Below, piece by piece: positions 58,638-64,000 of a stretch of DNA of 64,000 nt. Each line of letters opens with the position of its first letter. Position 1 is the stretch's first letter. This DNA is from Steinernema hermaphroditum. Lineage: Eukaryota > Nematoda > Chromadorea > Rhabditida > Steinernematidae. Both the position numbers and the translations under genes were made by a program. Location: positions 10,850,001 to 10,914,000 of the forward strand of contig CM059625.1 in NCBI GenBank assembly GCA_030435675.1, given 5' to 3'. The notes below the pieces were generated by a model. The model had not been told where the DNA came from. It saw only the letters and a list, made by a program, of their open reading frames with translations, and did not search any database.

Positions 58638-59320
58638 CTTCAACCACTACTCATTGGAAACTAACCTTTTCGCGAAATTTTTCACTCATAACTTTTAGAA
58701 CAACATGAGCAATTATGTACAGTAGCTATTAAATAAATTAGATTATCTGAAAAAAGACATTAAGAGTCTTAAGCAAAGGGGCGCATAGGTGGCACGGCCG
58801 GTCAGCATCATTGTGATAGTCGTTCGGCGACAACTGCAGAGCGGAACGAGAAATACTTTTCGAGGCAGTCGAAGGGAGCAGTAAACTTTCGGAGGTAAGG
58901 ATAGACGGCCGCGAGCGGGCGGCTGTTGGGAGATGGGCGAGACGTCCTTATCCCTCAGGTGATAATGCTAACAACAATACAAGCGCTCTCCTCCGTTCTC
59001 GCCGATTGCTTTCGTCGTTTCACTTTGCTGTATTATGGCGATCATCGGAGAGCGATTAGGCACCACAATTCAATCCACAACAAAAGAGTCAAACATCAGA
59101 GAGGTGATCAACGAAATCTTCAAATTTATAACTCATCTGTTTTCTTTGTTTAATGTTGCAATCAATACATGTTTTAAAAAGTACAATACAACTGTTCTTT
59201 GAATTCTGCTGGAAACATGTTATAAGGTGAGGAGCTCCCGGTTTAAGTAGGGCACGCGATCCTTTACCGTCATCTCTCGGCTCTCATCTTGTGCGATCTA
59301 CGTCGACACAGGTCGTTGGA
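58638..59320. other. Divergent promoter region
   Basis: About 680 bases between the FAM184-like gene (minus) and the first PAN-domain gene (plus). Only a 75-codon unsupported frame. Should hold both promoters. Confidence 0.55.
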
Positions 59321-60955
59321 ATGAATCTCGGATCGTTCTTGTTTTTCGCTCTTCCTTTCTTGGTATCATGTCTTGAAACGTCAAGATTCGGTTTGTTAGC
59401 TAAACATTCTAACAAATGTCTATCTTTTTAGCTACCCAATGTTTTTTGCCCACCTATCATCGTGGAATTTCCAACTCAGCGCCACTGGCCGAGTTATGGA
59501 AAGTGACCCCCTATGACTGCCTCACCTACTGTGTGGTAAACTCAGCTAAGATGGGAGTAATTCACAGTTGGCACAAACACAATAGTTTCAAAATCCCTTT
59601 AGAATACATGTCACTCTGTCGTCTATCATCGCCACTTCTCCACTTGTCAGCTCTACAGCCATGATGGAACAGCGAACGGCTCGCAAATAGTTTATGCGAC
59701 GGGTCATGACTACTACAACCGCACCAGCTTTGAAGAGCTGTGCCAAGACCGTAAAGGTTTCTTCACCTATAATTTCGATTCTCATGCACGTTTTCAGCTA
59801 TCGTACGCAACAATGTAAAGAATCCCCCCGCTTACAACACTGAAAGTAACCTTCGTTATGCTCCTCCAAAATATCGGCATCATAACCAAAATCCTAACCT
59901 GTTTACTATTACCGATCCTGTGGAGAAGTCTCAAATTCAACCTGGCCAGCAAGAACCACAACGTACAACGACTACAGAACCAAAAAGTACTGTTGGCAAT
60001 GTCGATATCGACCAAGTTGTCCAAGAAGATATAGAAACAACCACTTCTCCACCCAGAACAACGCCAACTCCTACAGCAATGTTTTACAATCCTAATAGAG
60101 ATGAAGGTTTGATCATTAGTTTCAAGTGCCCAACTCTATACTATTCACAGTTTGTGCAAAAACCGGCGCTGGGTATTTCTTAATCCCTGAGTTTGAAGTC
60201 GTCACAACGGAAATTTCCAAGCCGATAGTTGGAGTCGATCATGAAGCCTGCCTCAATTATTGTTCTCAGAACATTGTAAGCACCTCAGTGCATTCTACGG
60301 TGAGAAAAAAAAAAACTTCGTTTAGGACAGCAGAGGCGACAACCACTTGTGCTCATCAATTAACTACGATCTCCAAACAGAGGAATGCCACCTACTTTCC
60401 TCTGCTTCGAAATCGGATGCTCAACTGTTGCCTATTCTGACAAGCCCACGAGTGGCTGTTTTCGACAAATTCTGCCTCCCGAGTAAGGACTACGGTGGAA
60501 CTGTGAAGCATGGACTGTTTTAGGTGACGCTCTGTGCCAGCGCGACGGCATTTTTAAGGTCCATTTCTTCCAACAATTGACCAAGAAGATCATTTCGCAT
60601 TTCAACGATAAAAAGTCGGCAACAGAGTGTCTGGCCGAGTGCATACAGACTGCCACATGCCAGGCGGTCACATATAAAGCCAATCTGTGCATGTTGCACG
60701 GCATTGGAACGTCTGATCTTACTGATGCTGACCTGAAAACAATCGTCATCGAAAACGCATGTGCGAAGACTGCTTCAAGTAATCACATACCGCACACTAT
60801 TGCTTATAAATCGGACATTTTAAGATAACGAGGAAGCTTTCTGGAGCGAATGGAGTGAATGTAAATATCGTATGCGTGGACAAAAAGTGCGAGTACGAAC
60901 TCGTGAGTGCCAAGGTTCCGCAGACTGCCAAGGCATCCAGACTGACTCCTGTTGA
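59321..60955 (+). CDS. Secreted protein with PAN/Apple domains and a C-terminal TSP1 repeat
   Basis: Signal peptide MNLGSFLFFALPFLVSCL. The first PAN/Apple domain has CFLPTYHR, TPYDCLTYCVVNSAKMG, then NTCHSVVYHRHFSTCQLYSH and FEELCQDRK. A Thr/Pro-rich linker (QQEPQRTTTTEPKST, TTTSPPRTTPTPTA) follows. The second PAN domain has CAKTGAGYFLIPEFEVV, HEACLNYCSQNI, LCSSINYDLQTEECHLLSS and FDKFCLPS. The third has DALCQRDGIFKVHFFQQL, SATECLAECIQTATCQAVTY and NACAKTA. A short thrombospondin type-1 repeat ends the protein (FWSEWSECKYRMRGQKVRVR, then CQGSADCQGIQTDSC-stop). PAN domains mediate protein or carbohydrate contacts, and this layout suggests apical matrix or cuticle. The last exon joins need confirmation. 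Confidence 0.75.
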
Positions 60956-61615
60956 TCATAATTAAATTTACGTTGATTGTCTTAATGGATGCCTAGTAAT
61001 AAAGAATGCTTAATAACTGTGCAAAATACATCAGACAAGTGCGGCATAGAAATTGGAGGTCAGTCGATTATGATTCGATTATACACCGACAGCTGTTAGG
61101 AGGCATTCCAAAGTGTGCGCATATCTTTTCTCCACGCATCTTTTCACTTCACTTAATCCAATCTTCATTAAACGTTCGTGTCAGTCTCAAATTGTTGCTC
61201 TCATTCACTTTTTTAATCCATTGGATGCACTCGCGCTGCGCACCGATTGCTGCAACTCCTTTTGTTGAACAACGGTTAAATTAGACAAAAGAGAACACAA
61301 GAGGTTCGTTGTAAAGCGCGGTCGCGCAATGGATTGCGTGATTCGGTGTTTCATGAAATAGTCGAGAAGTGGAGTTGCGTGGACGATGGGTGGACGACGC
61401 AGACCGTACCTGTCCTCTCACTATCAGCTTTCTCGAAATAGACACGTTGATGATATGATTGATAGGTGAACATGTCCTCGGGATCCACGCCCGATGACGA
61501 TAGTTGCGGTTTCTGGATATCGCGCGAGGAGATTTCAGAGAAACAAAGGCGCTGACCCACTAAGTCTAGCGAACAATTGCAGACCGAGAAGTAACAGTAA
61601 ACAGTGCGGTGCGTT
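60956..61615. other. Intergenic region between tandem PAN genes
   Basis: About 660 bases with an AATAAAG near 61000 that may end the first PAN transcript. Remaining short frames have no support. The second PAN gene promoter is expected here. Confidence 0.5.
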
Positions 61616-64000
61616 ATGGACTGTCGCTTCCTCATCTCGGTGCTTCTGCTTCATGCCCTCATCGAAATTTCTGCTTCTAGCCCATGTAAGCAAAATGTAT
61701 TTATGACTGTTAACCTATCGTATCTCGTGCAAACTTCAGACATAAGATGCTTTCAAAAGACGGTTCGCCGTTCTATTGACAACTCCCAGCCTATGACTGA
61801 ATTATTCTACGTGACGCCCTATCAATGTATGGATCACTGTATTGTAGCTACCAATAATCATGCTCCCAACGTAAGTGAAAGCCTATTATGAATAATTCAA
61901 TGCGACTCGTGCTCTGTGCTAAGCTATATAGAAGGTTTAACACAAAGAGAAATATTGCATTCTCGCGCCACATTATTCTGAGTGGGCGATCTCTGCACGC
62001 GACTGATTTCAATGGACGTCTTAATTCCAATGGAAAAGTGACGGTCGAATAAAAGACTGTTCATTAATTAAGTCACTTTTCAAAGTGATCCGTCGACGGG
62101 GATTCCTTTATTTTCGTATTCCACTCTTGAAATGTGCACTGAGATCAACCTACAACTCAGTAAAACATAATTTTTTATCAAACCTAAGCAGATTACGCAA
62201 GGCGCAAGCCTTTGATACGAGAAATAAACTCCTAACCTGAGGAGTCTAAAACTTGAACAGACTTACAAAGTTATGATATAAATTTTAGCGAACAAATCCT
62301 TGATCAACCTAAAACTTAAGCGGCTTTTCAGGCCCGACTATGCCGCTCTTTTGTTTATGATCACTTACAACATAGTTGTCGATTGTATGAACACGACGGC
62401 AACGAACCCCCAGCGATCATTCATCCGGCCAACGGATACGACTACTATCGGCGAACGGCTGTTCTCAATCAATGTGCAGGTTAGTGGAGAGGGCAAAGTG
62501 CATTTCCTATTCTGTGACAGGTCCCGGATCACCATCCGACGGCCCGCTGACAGATGCTACCAACAACCCAAACTTTTACCAAGTCAAAGCGACGAAAAAA
62601 AATAAAGCTCCTGGCTTCTATGAGAATATCAACTCTGCCTCGGTGCAAGCGAAGGAACTCCCCCAACCCGATGTCTATGGAGCTGATAGTTATTCAGGAC
62701 AATCAGTAGCCACTGAAACCGGAAATAAGGTGAGGAACCTTTTACATTTTTCAAATAGCGACGGTAAATTTAGAAATTAGCAGAGGCACCCTCGTCGGAT
62801 GCTTTCCCTTCATCAGACTTTAAAAAGCTTACTGCGAACTCTGTCGATCAATCAAGTGCTGGAAGCAAAGCCAAGCCTGCACAGAGGCTTCATTCGCATA
62901 ATCCATCAACAGATAAGGTCATTCCAAGCTCTCTGCAAGATAACCTTGCTGATAAAACAGAACAATCTCTTCCAACGCAATATATAACAAAAGTAAGGGG
63001 CACCGCATAAATGCTATAAATCGCTATAACTTACAGCTCGTTAATGAAGTGGACATTCGAGATCCTATTCCTCCAAACCCGCCAGCGAGGAAAGTTCGCC
63101 CGCACAGTACTGCCGGGCTGCCGGCCGGAAGTGATCAAGTCGTTCACTTACCCAATAGGTACAACCTGTATGTGGAAAATATTAGCCAATGCAACTTTTC
63201 AGTGCTGCTGAGCTCGGCTATGAGACACCAAAGAAACCAAAGAAGCACCGGACCACAACAACTACTTCTGCGCCAGCTGTCCCTGAATTCCCGAGCGAAA
63301 CTATTCCTGAACCTCTGGAGATTCCTGAACTCCCAGTTCAACCAGCATCCACTCGTCGCCCTGTTTCTGCTACTCGTCGACCGATTACTGTACCACCAAC
63401 AGTTCGGACAACTTTCCGTACATCTACCCCACGACCGACCACTCACAAGTTGACTACCACTCCAAGTCAGTTACTTTGCCCATCTTGTGAATTAAGATCG
63501 TCTTCAGAACCAGAGCCTGCCTCCGAGTGTTCTACCAGTACAGCATATTATGTCGTAATTGGAAACGAGATAATCCTGCCAATTTCTGGAGCTGAGAATG
63601 ATGTCAAAGTGATTCAAGGTATCGAGCAGTCGGAGTGTGCCAAACACTGCAGTTCAAACAAGGTAGGTACAAGATTTTATAATCGCAGAACATTTCTTGT
63701 ATCCTGCAGGGGCCCAGAGGTGATCATATCAAGTGCTCTTCCATCAACTACTTCCCTGTAACTCAAAAGTGTGAGATGTATTCCATTCTTGCTGAGCCAC
63801 ATGGACCTGGCAATCTGGTTGAAAATGATGATGTAATCTATTCAGAAAAATTCTGTCTTCCACGTGAGTCAACGGTACAAGGGCACAGCTAAAGAGTCAA
63901 TTTAGCAAACACCGCGGACTGTCATGACGATGAAATTTTCCTTCTGCAGGTTCAAAAGAAAGTAGTTGGAAGACAAATAAGTGTCACCAGTGCTACAAGT
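61616..64000 (+). CDS. Second PAN/Apple-domain secreted protein, 5' part (runs off window)
   Basis: ATG at 61616 gives the signal peptide MDCRFLISVLLLHALIEISA. After a GTAAGC intron the first PAN domain reads CFQKTVRRSIDNSQPM, TPYQCMDHCIVATNNHAPN. Then, after a long intron (61871-62331), it continues LCRSFVYDHLQHSCRLYEHD and YYRRTAVLNQCA. A long low-complexity, Ser/Pro/Thr-rich region follows (62520-63480, including TTTTTSAPAVPEFPSET and STPRPTTHKLTTTPS). A second PAN domain begins YYVVIGNEIILPISG, with SECAKHCSSNK, IKCSSINYFPVTQKCEMYS and YSEKFCLP. A third starts ADCHDDEIFLLQVQKK as the window ends. It is a tandem paralog of the preceding gene, with the same TPY-C-C and EKFCLP landmarks. Whether it also ends in TSP1 is not visible. 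Confidence 0.75.

Overview
The window looks like nuclear DNA of a nematode. Genes have many exons separated by very short introns (about 40-60 bases, GT...TTTCAG or TTTAG). Several start codons lie just downstream of an unpaired TTTTAG-type acceptor, as expected for spliced-leader trans-splicing. The protein set is animal: liprin-beta, two RabGAPs, CPEB, condensin II, a nematode-type neuropeptide precursor and PAN-domain secreted proteins. The genus cannot be fixed from the sequence. Exon boundaries below were read by eye from frame continuity and splice signals.

Layout. 1-0.86 kb: 5' part of an ankyrin-repeat gene (minus). 4.0-12.0 kb: liprin-beta (minus), with three SAM domains and large 5' introns. 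14.2-17.2 kb: SGSM3-type TBC-SH3-RUN RabGAP (minus). 17.7-20.8 kb: an unrecognised His/Glu-rich protein (minus). 22.5-24.0 kb: a small-exon gene for a secreted basic precursor in which three successive exons repeat one 17-residue cassette (plus). 25.0-26.9 kb: SLC17/MFS transporter (plus), convergent with a secreted metallophosphoesterase (26.9-28.4, minus). 28.8-31.6 kb: TBC1D16-type RabGAP (minus). 33.1-39.9 kb: accessory-looking region with the CPEB core (minus), two unrecognised small genes or ORFs, a direct repeat and a 1.26-kb element with perfect inverted repeats. 41.8-42.2 kb: neuropeptide precursor (plus). 42.6-51.1 kb: a condensin-II NCAPD3/HCP-6 gene (plus) bracketed by two nearly identical copies of an undescribed inverted-repeat element, the second placed just upstream of the last exons of a claudin-like gene. 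51.5-53.9 kb: secreted DM13-domain protein (minus). 54.3-58.6 kb: FAM184-type coiled-coil protein (minus). 59.3-64 kb: two tandem PAN/Apple-domain secreted proteins (plus), the first ending in a thrombospondin type-1 repeat and the second running off the window.

The genes do not form one pathway. Common threads are vesicle traffic and synapse biology (liprin-beta, SGSM3, TBC1D16, SLC17, neuropeptide) and extracellular or cuticle-type proteins (DM13, PAN, small secreted precursors). The most promising candidates for something undescribed are the cassette-repeat secreted precursor at 22.5-24.0 kb and the element pair with dense TGCGCGAC-type subterminal repeats at 42.6 and 50.0 kb.
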